In this document: piece after piece, positions 17,092 to 25,585 of the stretch
How the letters are laid out: every line of letters begins with the position of its first letter
How positions within the stretch are numbered: the first letter of the stretch is position 1
Assembly (NCBI RefSeq): GCF_028368975.1
Contig: NZ_JAQNDM010000002.1
Location: 7,682,425 to 7,746,424 of the forward strand
Source: Stigmatella ashevillena
GTDB taxonomy: Bacteria > Myxococcota > Myxococcia > Myxococcales > Myxococcaceae
Direction of reading: 5' to 3'
Length of the DNA stretch: 64,000 nt
The notes under the pieces: model-generated
The model's input: only the letters and a program-made list of their open reading frames with translations
What the model was told of the DNA's origin: nothing
Database searches by the model: none
Translations under genes and position numbers: made by a program

Positions 17092-18393
17092 ATGCGCATC
17101 GCCATCATCGGCACAGGCTACGTGGGGCTCGTGGCTGGGACGTGCTTCGCGGACTCTGGCAACGAAGTCACCTGTGTGGACATCGACGCGCGGAAGATCC
17201 ACCTGTTGCAGGAGGGCGGAATGCCGCTCTTCGAACCGGGGCTGGAGGAGCTGATCCGCAAGAACGTCCGGGAGCGGCGATTGTCCTTCGGCACGGACCT
17301 GGCGGCGGCGGTGGGTCCTGCCCAGGTGGTGTTCATCGCGGTGGGCACGCCCGAGGGAGAGTCCGGCGACGCGGACCTCCAGTACGTGCTGGCGGCGGCG
17401 GAGGGGATTGGCCAGGCGCTGCGCCAGTACACGGTGGTGGTGGACAAGAGCACGGTGCCCGTGGGGACGGCGGACAAGGTGGCGGAGGTGCTCGCCCGGA
17501 CGGCGCGGGTGGAGTTCGACGTCGTCTCCAACCCGGAGTTTCTCAAGGAGGGGGCCGCGCTGGAGGACTTCCTGAAGCCGGACCGGGTCGTCATCGGGAC
17601 GTCGTCCGAGCGGGCGCGCCGCCTCATGGGCGAGCTGTACGCGCCATTCGTCCGCACCGAGAACCCCATCCTCTACATGGACACGCGCTCGGCGGAGCTG
17701 ACGAAGTATGCGGCCAACGCGATGCTGGCCACGCGCATCTCGTTCATGAACGACGTGGCGGCGCTCTGCGAGAAGGTGGGCGCGGACGTGGACTTCGTGC
17801 GCAAGGCGATGGGGGCGGACCGGCGCATCGGCTACCCGTTTCTCTTTCCGGGGGTGGGGTACGGCGGCTCGTGCTTCCCGAAGGACGTGAAGGCGCTGGT
17901 GGCCACGGGGCGGGAGCACGGCCTGGAGCTGGACCTGCTGCGCGCGGTGGAGCGCACCAACGAGCGGCAGAAGAAGCTGCTGGTGACCAAGGCGCTCAAG
18001 CACTTCGGCGGCTCGCTCGCGGGGCGCACCTTGGGCGTGTGGGGGCTCTCGTTCAAACCCAAGACAGACGACATGCGCGAGGCGCCCTCACTGGAAGTGA
18101 TTGAGGGGCTGTTGGGAAAAGGCGCGCAGGTGGTGGCGCATGATCCGGTGGCCGGGCGTGGAGCGAGGCGCTACTTCGGCGATCGCATCCGCTACGCGGC
18201 ACTGCCCTACGAGGCCCTGGAGGGGGTGGACGCGCTCTGCATCGTCACCGAGTGGAACGAGTTCCGGCACCCGGATTTCGAGCGGATGAAGGCGCTGATG
18301 AAGACGCCGGTCATCCTGGATGGGCGCAACATCTACGATCCTGCCCGGATGCGCGAGCTGGGCTTCACATACCTGGGCATCGGCCGGCGGTAA
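17092..18393 (+). CDS. ugd: UDP-glucose 6-dehydrogenase
   Basis: 433 residues, normal for the family. The ATG at 17092 follows AGGAGG by five bases, which decides against the upstream in-frame start at 17062. The NAD-binding Rossmann motif is IIGTGYVGLVAGTCFAD at the N-terminus. The central domain has NPEFLKEGAA and a Lys/Asn-rich helix ELTKYAANAMLATRISFMN. The catalytic Cys is C261 in GYGGSCFPKDV, and the C-terminal UDP-binding domain has GLSFKPKTDDMREAPS. It oxidises UDP-glucose to UDP-glucuronate in two NAD-dependent steps, supplying acidic sugar for the polysaccharide built by this locus. This is the most certain enzyme of the block. Confidence 0.96.
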   Translation: MRIAIIGTGYVGLVAGTCFADSGNEVTCVDIDARKIHLLQEGGMPLFEPGLEELIRKNVRERRLSFGTDLAAAVGPAQVVFIAVGTPEGESGDADLQYVLAAAEGIGQALRQYTVVVDKSTVPVGTADKVAEVLARTARVEFDVVSNPEFLKEGAALEDFLKPDRVVIGTSSERARRLMGELYAPFVRTENPILYMDTRSAELTKYAANAMLATRISFMNDVAALCEKVGADVDFVRKAMGADRRIGYPFLFPGVGYGGSCFPKDVKALVATGREHGLELDLLRAVERTNERQKKLLVTKALKHFGGSLAGRTLGVWGLSFKPKTDDMREAPSLEVIEGLLGKGAQVVAHDPVAGRGARRYFGDRIRYAALPYEALEGVDALCIVTEWNEFRHPDFERMKALMKTPVILDGRNIYDPARMRELGFTYLGIGRR

Positions 18394-18432
18394 AACGAGA
18401 CAGGGTGTGTTGGGTGACGGGCGGGTGTCCTG

Positions 18433-18447
18433 AGGGTCACGGACCCT
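18433..18447 (+). terminator. Small hairpin after ugd
   Basis: AGGGTC and GACCCT form a 6-bp stem with a 3-base loop, 40 bases after the ugd stop. It lacks a strong T tract, so it is only a weak terminator candidate. Confidence 0.25.
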
Positions 18448-18501
18448 TGCTTGGAGAACGGCCAGGAGGACACATCGGGTCCGGGCTGCGTCCGCTGCCT
18501 C

Positions 18502-18554
18502 CAGTGCGGCGCAATCTTTCGTGTCTTTCACGACGTATGACTCAGTGCGGCGCA
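18502..18554. repeat. Pair of 12-bp direct repeats
   Basis: CAGTGCGGCGCA occurs at 18502-18513 and again at 18543-18554, 41 bases apart (about four helical turns), in the 267-base gap between ugd and the next gene. The spacing would suit a regulator binding the same helix face, but chance cannot be excluded in GC-rich DNA. Confidence 0.3.
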
Positions 18555-18660
18555 GACCTGTGACTTGTCTCTCGTGTGTCATCGCTCCACAATCCGTCCC
18601 CCTTCCTGGTGATCTTCCTCCTGGTTCGGTTGTTAACCCCCGTTCCCCAGAGACACATTC

Positions 18661-19737
18661 ATGTCCCAGCTTGTGACGAAGAGCATTTGCTCGGCCGCGA
18701 TGGCCGTGGTCTTCACCGCTGCACCGGCCGCCTGGGCGGGCGCTTCGGATACCTCGGACGGCGCGTGCGGTAGCACCTCCGCGGGGTGGAACGCGCCCAA
18801 TGGCGCGCTCGTGCTCACGCGAGGCAGCGGCGGTCCCGTGACGTCGGTGCTGAGCGGCGTCGGCGAGTACCGGACGCACTCCCTGCTGTCACATGGCCCG
18901 GGCGGAGAGGTGACCCACGAGACGATGTACACCCCGGGCACCAACGGGTGGCCCACCTACTGCAGCACGCCCCTGAAGGTGAACGAGCTGACGTCCGGCT
19001 ATCCGGGCGCGGCGCGCGTCAACCAGGGAGCCATCTACCAGTACCTCTATGGCGGCGGGGGGCTCGAGTACATCGCCTACCAACGCAGTCGCTCCTCGGC
19101 CGGGTACGACACCAAGGGGGAATCCATCACCAACTGGATTCTCAACTCGATGCCCACGGTCGCCACCGCCTCGAAGAAGGATGGGAGCCAGTCGCTTCAG
19201 CGCATCAAGGGCGACAATGGTTACCCTCTCAACTACACGCTGTATCAATACCGCGACCTTGAGAACGTCCACCTGGGAGCGGCCGGGTGGAACAACGGCA
19301 TGGTGTGTTCGACGATGATCGCCTATGGCCAATACAAGGCGGGTTTCGGGGTGGTCTCGTCCTTCACCTACGACCATGCCACGCTCGTGAGCGCGGGCAA
19401 CTCGCTCTACAACGCGGTCGAGAACGAGTGCAACACGGGCCTGGGCTTCTGGACGGACATCGGCTCCAAGGCCACCTGCTTCGAGGGCATCTGTGACGAT
19501 GCCGCGCGGCAGGTCCGCAATTGTATGGCGGCGGGACAGTGTGGCACCGACAGCAGCAGCGTCTGGTCCAACATCGCCAATGATCCGAACACGGTGTCCC
19601 GGTCCATCAGCCCGGACCGGCTCGGGGGCTGGAGTGGGCACCCGTACTCCGGCGCTGGCACGAGCGTCTGGTCCTACGACACCACGAACACCGTGCAGTG
19701 GAACTCGGGCGGCAACGTCTACGGCTGCTGGTTCTGA
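18661..19737 (+). CDS. Secreted protein, possible papain-like (permuted NlpC/P60) peptidase or amidase
   Basis: 358 residues with a clear Sec signal peptide (hydrophobic stretch then APAAWAGAS, cleavage near residue 26). The mature part has an N-terminal HSLLSHGPGGEVTHETM block and a later NNGMVCSTMIAYGQY block. This His-first, Cys-later order is what circularly permuted papain-fold enzymes such as the YiiX/PF05708 group show, so a peptidase or amidase role is possible but unproven. The C-terminal 100 residues hold several Cys that could form disulfides. The next gene, starting 15 bases after the stop, encodes another exported protein, so they are probably co-expressed. Confidence 0.6.
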   Translation: MSQLVTKSICSAAMAVVFTAAPAAWAGASDTSDGACGSTSAGWNAPNGALVLTRGSGGPVTSVLSGVGEYRTHSLLSHGPGGEVTHETMYTPGTNGWPTYCSTPLKVNELTSGYPGAARVNQGAIYQYLYGGGGLEYIAYQRSRSSAGYDTKGESITNWILNSMPTVATASKKDGSQSLQRIKGDNGYPLNYTLYQYRDLENVHLGAAGWNNGMVCSTMIAYGQYKAGFGVVSSFTYDHATLVSAGNSLYNAVENECNTGLGFWTDIGSKATCFEGICDDAARQVRNCMAAGQCGTDSSSVWSNIANDPNTVSRSISPDRLGGWSGHPYSGAGTSVWSYDTTNTVQWNSGGNVYGCWF

Positions 19738-19752
19738 CCGGTGGAGGCCCGC

Positions 19753-21219
19753 GTGAGCCGGAAGCGTCAGGTGGGAGCGGCAGTGCTGGGGGTGTGTGTC
19801 CTGGCGGCGCTCGGGGTCTGGCTGGGAAGCGGGGATGCGCCCGCGGCGGTGGCCTCCCCGCCTCCGCCTCCCATGCCCGGCCCGAGGCAGATGGCCTCCG
19901 AGCCTGCCGCCGTGGCCACGGCGCCCTCCGCCCCGGAGCGTCCCGGGGTGCCCCCGCCGGTCCCGGCAGATCCGGCCGCGCCCGTCATCGACGAAATCTC
20001 CGTCGAGAAGAGCGAGGTGTGCGAGGGGGAGGAGAACCTCATCAGCCTGAAGGCGCACACGCCGGATGGGAAGGATGCCTTCCTGCATTACTCGGTGGGC
20101 GGACGGCAGGGGCAGCGCATTCCGGTGCGCTCGTGGATCGCCGATGACGGGGAGTCTCCGAAGCTCGAGGTGAAGGTGTTCGGCCGTGACGGCAAGGTCA
20201 CGGTGGCCGAAGTGCCGCACTTCACGGTGAAGCCGTGCAAGCCCGCCCGCTCGGCGTTCATCACCGCGCGGGTGCGTGCCAATACCTGGAGCGAGTTCGA
20301 GTTCGAGGCGAAGGTGGTCGAGAACGCGCTCCCCGAGGGCGCTCTGGCGTTCCAGCCTCGCTCCTACGAGTGGACCTTCGGAGATGGGGAGACGGCGGTC
20401 ACCCAGACGCCGTATGTCCTGCACAGCTACGAGGGCCGGAAGCAGGACGCGATGTTCTCCCACCTCCTGGTCGAGGTGAGGGTGCGGGGAGATGCGGGAG
20501 AGCCCTTGGTGGGGCGCACCGCGCTCCAACTCGTCAATCCAGCCTTCGAGGATCTGGCCACCAAGGGCGTGGTGACGCTCCTGGTGCAGTTCACGCCGCG
20601 CTTCCCGGAGCTGGGCAGCGATGGGGTGGTGCGCCAGAAGGTGCGGCTGTTCCACCACCAGGATCGTCCCGTCTTCATCCACAACGCGCTGCGCTTCCCC
20701 CACCGCAGGGCGCCCACTGAGCCCACCGGGCACCAGGTGGTGGATCCCTCGGCGTTGCTCGGCTCGAGCACCATTCCTCCGGGCCGCGGGCTGGAGTTCG
20801 AAGTGCGGCTGGACACGCGCAAGGATCCGGACGTGTTCTCCCTGGAGCACTCCCTGGAGGGCAAGGACTCGGAGGGCCGTCCCGTCCGGGGCGCGTTCTC
20901 GGTGATGCGGCCTCCGCCCCGGCCCACGCGGGAGAACAGCAACCCGGTGGAGGATCCCCTGCTCAAGGCGAAGATCCTGACGGCGCGCAAGCTCCTCAAC
21001 CGGCCCTATGTGACGGATGAGGACCTCTGGCAGCTTCAGCGCCAGGGAAAGTTCGCGGACCTCGAGGCGAGTGCTCAGGCCACGCAGGGAATGCAGCGCC
21101 CGGACGAGGGACGGGACGCACCGGCGAAGGACCCAGGGCTTCCGCCTCCAGGCCCGACGGCCACTCCCGGAGCGCTGGACGGGCGAAACCAGGCGCCCCC
21201 GAAGCCCCGGACGCCGTAG
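19753..21219 (+). CDS. Membrane-anchored periplasmic or surface protein with a PKD-like domain
   Basis: 488 residues. GTG 19753 follows GGAGG by five bases, preferred over GTG 19741. An N-terminal hydrophobic anchor (AAVLGVCVLAALGVWLG) is followed by a proline/alanine-rich linker to about residue 75. Residues about 75-160 form a beta-rich domain with two Cys. YEWTFGDGETAVTQTPYVLHSY near 200-220 is a PKD-like signature. The C-terminus is charged and proline-rich. It follows the papain-like secreted protein by 15 bases. I do not recognise a characterised homologue; a role in cell-envelope protein maturation together with its neighbour is only a guess. Confidence 0.65.
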   Translation: MSRKRQVGAAVLGVCVLAALGVWLGSGDAPAAVASPPPPPMPGPRQMASEPAAVATAPSAPERPGVPPPVPADPAAPVIDEISVEKSEVCEGEENLISLKAHTPDGKDAFLHYSVGGRQGQRIPVRSWIADDGESPKLEVKVFGRDGKVTVAEVPHFTVKPCKPARSAFITARVRANTWSEFEFEAKVVENALPEGALAFQPRSYEWTFGDGETAVTQTPYVLHSYEGRKQDAMFSHLLVEVRVRGDAGEPLVGRTALQLVNPAFEDLATKGVVTLLVQFTPRFPELGSDGVVRQKVRLFHHQDRPVFIHNALRFPHRRAPTEPTGHQVVDPSALLGSSTIPPGRGLEFEVRLDTRKDPDVFSLEHSLEGKDSEGRPVRGAFSVMRPPPRPTRENSNPVEDPLLKAKILTARKLLNRPYVTDEDLWQLQRQGKFADLEASAQATQGMQRPDEGRDAPAKDPGLPPPGPTATPGALDGRNQAPPKPRTP

Positions 21220-21240
21220 GGGCGGGGCCCGCGGACGGCC

Positions 21241-21513
21241 TCAGCGCGACAGGCCGCAGGCCGCCTTGCCTTCGTCGGTTTCGATCTTCCGGCAGTCGCA
21301 CGTCTCCAGCTTCTGCTCGCACAGGGCCTCGTCGTCCGCGGTGGGCTCGGTGCGGGCCTCGGAGTTGGCGGCGATCTGGACGCACTGCTCCCGGGCAACG
21401 GAGCTGACGGCGCAGTCACACAGCTTCTCGGACAGCTCTCGGCAGGGCCCCTTGCAGCCAAACAGGCCAAGGAGGGCGGCGGACAGCACGGTGGTTGCGG
21501 CAAGGCGGCGCAT
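21241..21513 (-). CDS. Small cysteine-rich lipoprotein
   Basis: 90 residues from ATG 21513. A short lipoprotein signal ends in GLFGC (Cys20). The mature part is acidic and has nine further Cys in pairs (GPCRELSEKLCDCAVSS, CEQKLETCDCRK), suggesting several disulfides in the periplasm or on the surface. It converges with the preceding plus-strand gene (21 bases) and diverges from the ligase gene (155 bases). Its function is unknown. Cys-rich small lipoproteins of this kind are frequent in myxobacterial genomes. Confidence 0.7.
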   Translation of the reverse strand: MRRLAATTVLSAALLGLFGCKGPCRELSEKLCDCAVSSVAREQCVQIAANSEARTEPTADDEALCEQKLETCDCRKIETDEGKAACGLSR

Positions 21514-21668
21514 GGGCGGGCCGAAGATGCCAGATGCCACTCCGGATGCAAGCGGCCCGCTTCACGGAGCGGCGCTCTTTCGTGGCGGGGCCGCCTGCCC
21601 GCCCCTCGGCCTTGGACGGGGCCAGAAGAGGCATTCGCGAGGGCCCGTGCGATAGTCACGGCGCCGTC

Positions 21669-24284
21669 ATGCCCTCTCCGTCCCGCCGTACGTCGCGGTT
21701 CAGCCTTGGCGCCGAAGTGTTGCTGGCAGGGCTCATGGTCCTGGGGCCGCTGGCCCTGGGAGGTGCGCCCGCGTGGATGCCGTGGCCCTTGGTGGGGCTC
21801 TCGGCGGTGGCGGCCGTGCTGGCGGCGGTCGGGGCGCGGCGCCAGGGGCGCAAGCTCCACGTGCCCCTGCTCGCACTGCCCTTCGTGGCGGGCGCGGGGC
21901 TCTGCCTCGTGCAGTTGGTGCCTCTGCCGCCGGGACTGCTCGCGTGGGTGAGCCCCGAGGCGGCCGAGCTGCGCGAGTTTGCCTTGGTTCCGCTGGGGCT
22001 TCCGGCGGCGGGTCCCGTCTCCCTGGATCCGCCCGCCACCTGGCGCGAGTTGGCCAAGTCCCTGGCCTATGGGCTGGCTTTTCTGGCCGCCGTGGAGGTG
22101 TGCCGCTCGCAGCGCTCGCGACGGCGGTTGCTGGCCACCCTGGCCTTCACTGGCGCCGGGGTGGCGCTCGTGGGGCTGGGACACGCGATGCTCGGCCTCG
22201 ACCTGCTGTTCGGCGTCCGCTCCTATGCGCACGTGCAGCCTCCCCTGGTGACGCCCTTCGGCAACCCGAACCACCTCGCCGGATTCCTGGGATTGTCGGC
22301 CACGGTGGCGCTCGGTCTGGCGCTCACCCATGAGCGGTTGAAGCGGGTGGCCTTCTTCGCCGCGGCGGTGCTCTCCGGGGTGGGGGTGCTCCTGTCCCTG
22401 TCGCGCGCGGGCATCTTCTTCTTCCTCGTGGGGCAGGTCCTCGTCGCGCTGGGGGTGCTGCGCCAGCGCCAGCAGGGCTCGGGACGGCGCCCTTCACGTT
22501 CCGCCTGGGGTGGGGGCCTCGCGGTGCTGCTCGTGCTCTGCGCCTCCCTGGGGGCGGGTGGCTATGTGGCCTGGGAGAAGCTGGTGGCGGAGATGTCCAC
22601 CGCGGGGAGCGTGGAGGGGCTGCGGCGGGGCAAGGTCGAGCTGTGGCCGATGATGGCCGAGGCCGCCCGGGCCTTCCCCGTGCTGGGCATGGGCCGGGGA
22701 GCGTTCGAGGCCGCCTTTCCTCGCTACCAGTCAGAGCCCAATCCGAACACCCTCACCCACCCGGAGAATGTGGTGTTGCAGCTCGCGGCGGAGTTCGGCG
22801 TGCCCGGACTGGTGCTGCTGGCGGTGATGGGATGGGGTTTCGCGCGCCTGTTCCTGCGCAGGAGGCTGGAGCGCGTGGAGTTGGCGGTGCTCGCGGGGCT
22901 GCTCGCGCTCGGGCTGCACAACCTCTTCGACTTCAGCCTGGAGCTGCCTGCGTGTGCCGTGGCCGCGCTGGTGGCGCTCGCCACCGTGGTCCGGCCGGAA
23001 GCGGGGGAGCGCCTGGATGGCGCGGTCTCTCCCGAGCGCTGGAGCGTGTCCCCCCAGTGGGGTGGGGTGGGGGCCGTGGGGCTTGGCATCCTGGGCTTCG
23101 GGGCGCTCGTTCCCGGTCGGCACACGCTCGCGGCGTCGGAGGCGGAGCTGACGGCGCTCATCGCGTCCCGGGCACCGCTCGAGGAGGTGCGGGCCCGCGG
23201 GGTGAGCCTCATGGGTCGGCACCCGGCGGATTACTTGCTCTATGAGATTGTCGGGACGGCGTATGCGGGGGCGGGCGACGCCCGGGCGGGAGAGGCGCTC
23301 GCCTTCATCAACCGCGCTCTTTATTTGAAGCCTGTGGATGCGGGCTCGCACCGGGTGGCTGCCCGGGCACTGCTGGTGTTGGGACGCCGCCAACAGGCCT
23401 TCTTGGAGTACCGCCTGGCCCGGGAGGCCGGGGATTCGGAGGCGCTGAGTCACGAGGCGCTGCGGCGGGCGCGGACGGTGGAGGAACTTCAGACGCTCAC
23501 CCCCGAGAAGGGGGCGCTGGCCTGGGAGCTGGCCGCGGCGCTGGTGGCCCAGCCCAACCCGATGGAACGGACGCTGGCCTGGTTCGCCTGGGCTCGCGAG
23601 CACTTCGCCACGGTGGAGGGCTCGGAGAGTCTCTGGATGCATGAGGCGCGCTTGCGCCTGGGGCGTGGCGAGCTGCGAGAGGCGGAGGTGCTCTGCGACG
23701 AGCTCGAACGGCGGGCTCCGGACAGGCTTGAGTTTCAGGTGCTCCGCGCGGAGGTGCTCCGGGCGCAAGGACGGGGCCTGGAGTCGATTCAGAGCCTGGA
23801 GCGACTCGTGCCGCGCTACCCGGAGGACGTGGGTCTGGCGTTCACGTTGGCGAGCCAGCTTCTCGAAGCGGGGCTGACCCGCCGGGCCCGCGAGGTGGTG
23901 GGGCGGGCCGCGCCCTTCGTCATAGACTCTTCTCAGCGGGCGCGGCTGCTGACGCTGGAGGGGGCCTGCTTCGAGCGGGAGGGCATGCTGTCTCGCGCGC
24001 TGGAGCGGTACCAGACGGTGACGTGGCTCGTTCCCAGCGCGGAGGCCCACTTCACGGTGGCCCGGCTCCAGGAAACCATGGGCCGTTATGGCGATGCGGC
24101 CCGGTCCGCGCGGGAAGGAGGGCAGCGGTTGCCTGCCGAGGCTCGAAAGGAATGGGAGGCGTGGGTGGCGCGGCTGGAGGATCGGCAGCGTCAGCTCATG
24201 GAGGATCGGCGGCAGGAGTTGCTGAGCAATCCGCACGAGCAGGAGGCTGAGCACTTGCTGCGGACTGCGGATGAGCCGCCGTAA
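21669..24284 (+). CDS. O-antigen ligase/polymerase family membrane protein with C-terminal TPR-like repeats
   Basis: 871 residues from ATG 21669. The first about 450 form roughly 12 membrane spans with an O-antigen ligase (PF04932) core. The key loop has TPFGNPNHLAGFLGLSATVAL, LSLSRAGIFFFLVGQ and the periplasmic MGRGAFEAAFPRYQ...THPENVVLQLAAEFGVPGLV. Residues about 540-870 are helical repeats with a tetratricopeptide look (ALAFINRALYLKPVDAGSHRVAARALL, EVLCDELERRAPDRLEFQVLRAEVL). The polymerase-plus-TPR arrangement is found in deltaproteobacterial Wzy/WaaL-like proteins. It would polymerise or ligate the sugar units made by the upstream enzymes, using the C-terminal domain for protein contacts. 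It ends the polysaccharide block. Confidence 0.85.
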   Translation: MPSPSRRTSRFSLGAEVLLAGLMVLGPLALGGAPAWMPWPLVGLSAVAAVLAAVGARRQGRKLHVPLLALPFVAGAGLCLVQLVPLPPGLLAWVSPEAAELREFALVPLGLPAAGPVSLDPPATWRELAKSLAYGLAFLAAVEVCRSQRSRRRLLATLAFTGAGVALVGLGHAMLGLDLLFGVRSYAHVQPPLVTPFGNPNHLAGFLGLSATVALGLALTHERLKRVAFFAAAVLSGVGVLLSLSRAGIFFFLVGQVLVALGVLRQRQQGSGRRPSRSAWGGGLAVLLVLCASLGAGGYVAWEKLVAEMSTAGSVEGLRRGKVELWPMMAEAARAFPVLGMGRGAFEAAFPRYQSEPNPNTLTHPENVVLQLAAEFGVPGLVLLAVMGWGFARLFLRRRLERVELAVLAGLLALGLHNLFDFSLELPACAVAALVALATVVRPEAGERLDGAVSPERWSVSPQWGGVGAVGLGILGFGALVPGRHTLAASEAELTALIASRAPLEEVRARGVSLMGRHPADYLLYEIVGTAYAGAGDARAGEALAFINRALYLKPVDAGSHRVAARALLVLGRRQQAFLEYRLAREAGDSEALSHEALRRARTVEELQTLTPEKGALAWELAAALVAQPNPMERTLAWFAWAREHFATVEGSESLWMHEARLRLGRGELREAEVLCDELERRAPDRLEFQVLRAEVLRAQGRGLESIQSLERLVPRYPEDVGLAFTLASQLLEAGLTRRAREVVGRAAPFVIDSSQRARLLTLEGACFEREGMLSRALERYQTVTWLVPSAEAHFTVARLQETMGRYGDAARSAREGGQRLPAEARKEWEAWVARLEDRQRQLMEDRRQELLSNPHEQEAEHLLRTADEPP

Positions 24285-24642
24285 CCCATGTTCTGGCTCG
24301 GCCTTGTCTAAGAGGCTGTTTCGGCAGGTGGCTTCGCCAGTTTTTCGCCCGACCAGCGCGTTGTAACACTTGAGACATTCCGAAATTGATGCGGAAAGCA
24401 CAGGGTACTCAGCGGGCGATGTGGAGCCAGTGGCGCCATTGCCGAGGGTCGCCGACTCTGGCTGACCCTTTTTGTGTATTGCTTGGAGACTATGGCGCTG
24501 GTAGGGCTGAGCGCATGCGAGTTGTCGCACATGTGCGGACAGAGTCTATCGCCGAGCAGCGGGTGTCCGTCGGGGATATCGTCGCGCCTGCCCACACGAT
24601 GGGCAGGCGCTGGAAATGTAAGAATCCCGCGAGAAATACGAA
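24285..24642. other. Compositionally distinct junction without a gene, carrying palindromes
   Basis: These 358 bases are less GC-rich than the flanks and hold no convincing gene. They contain a CGCATGCG palindrome (24512-24519), a perfect 12-bp palindrome CGCACATGTGCG (24526-24537) and a long hairpin (24584-24610). A minus-strand frame ending near 24308 shows no recognisable product. The position at the left edge of an atypical two-gene cassette suggests an insertion boundary plus its control region. Confidence 0.5.
24584..24610 (+). promoter_or_regulatory. Strong hairpin upstream of the DUF488 gene
   Basis: GCGCCTGCCC and GGGCAGGCGC form a perfect 10-bp inverted repeat around a 7-base loop, ending 32 bases before the start codon of the DUF488 gene. 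It could be a leader hairpin, an operator or the end of an upstream transcript; no T tract follows. Confidence 0.45.
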
Positions 24643-25575
24643 ATGACGATGGTATCAGCCCGCCCACCAGCGAGGACTTCGCCCGTCCTCTTTGCACGCC
24701 AGCGGTTGCTGCTGCTCCTCCTCGACGCGATTGGGGGCTCGGCTGGGAAGCTCGACTTCCAGAAGCTGCTATTTCTGTACTGTGAAGAACCCGCGTCGAG
24801 CAGGCCGTACGACTTCGTCCCGTACAAGTTCGGGGCGTTCTCGTTCACCTCATATGCGGACCGACGCAAGCTCATCGAGCATGGGCTCCTCGTCGATGAC
24901 GAGCATCTCTGGCAGCTGACTGACAAAGGCCGATGTGCCGTCGGGCTCACGCCAGACATTCATCTGGCTGGCTTTGCGAGGCGCTACCGTACGCTCCGAG
25001 GCGATGACTTGGTCGCTGACACCTACCGCCGCTTTCCCTATTTCGCGACGCGCAGTGACATTGCCGAGCGTGTCCTCAAGGGAGATCGTGAGGCTCTGGC
25101 TCGCATCGAATCCGCGCGCCCGCCCGCCCACGGACCGGCTGTGCAGACCCTTGGGTACGAAGGGCATACCTTGGAGAGCTACATCAACATCCTGCTTCGC
25201 GCAGGTGTCACGCTCCTTTGCGATGTGCGTCGAAATCCCATCAGCCGCAAGTACGGCTTCGCCAAGAGCACGCTCTCGCGGGGATGCGAGGGCGTGGGGA
25301 TTCGCTACGAGCACTTACCCGAGCTTGGCATCGCGTCCGCGCAGCGTCAGCACCTCAACTCCCAGGAAGATTACGACTCGCTCTTCGAAGAGTACGAGCG
25401 CACTTGGCTGCCGAAGCAGACCGAAGCGCTGGACAAAATTCGAGGATGGGCTCGTGGAGGCGATCGTATCGCGCTCACCTGCTACGAACACCTACCGCAC
25501 CAGTGCCACCGCCACTGCGTCTCGGAGGCGCTTGAGGCACGCTTCGGGAAGGACTTTATCGCCAATCACCTTTGA
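24643..25575 (+). CDS. DUF488 protein with an N-terminal winged-helix-like domain
   Basis: 310 residues. Residues about 20-105 (KLDFQKLLFLYC, then YDFVPYKFGAFSFTSY and LIEHGLL) look like a small helical domain of the kind seen in YwgA/DUF4065-like proteins. Residues about 165-305 are DUF488: TLGYEGHTLESYINILLRAG, LLCDVRRNPISRKYGF, IRYEHLPELGIA and the C-terminal ALTCYEHLPHQCHRHCVSEAL, with its conserved Cys and His residues. DUF488 proteins have no settled function. Some occur near DNA-modification or defence genes. Lower GC content than the neighbours points to acquisition. The partner gene starts ten bases after the stop. Confidence 0.75.
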   Translation: MTMVSARPPARTSPVLFARQRLLLLLLDAIGGSAGKLDFQKLLFLYCEEPASSRPYDFVPYKFGAFSFTSYADRRKLIEHGLLVDDEHLWQLTDKGRCAVGLTPDIHLAGFARRYRTLRGDDLVADTYRRFPYFATRSDIAERVLKGDREALARIESARPPAHGPAVQTLGYEGHTLESYINILLRAGVTLLCDVRRNPISRKYGFAKSTLSRGCEGVGIRYEHLPELGIASAQRQHLNSQEDYDSLFEEYERTWLPKQTEALDKIRGWARGGDRIALTCYEHLPHQCHRHCVSEALEARFGKDFIANHL

Positions 25576-25585
25576 GGGGGGGGAC

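Noticed and set aside
18088-18879. A minus-strand open frame over the ugd to secreted-protein gap
   Set aside because: It overlaps the ends of two well-supported genes in antisense and has no ribosome binding site or family pattern.
24308-24697. Possible transposase C-terminal remnant on the minus strand at the cassette edge
   Set aside because: The end of the frame has a vague resemblance to transposase tails, but there is no catalytic motif, no inverted repeat pair and no target duplication that I could find.
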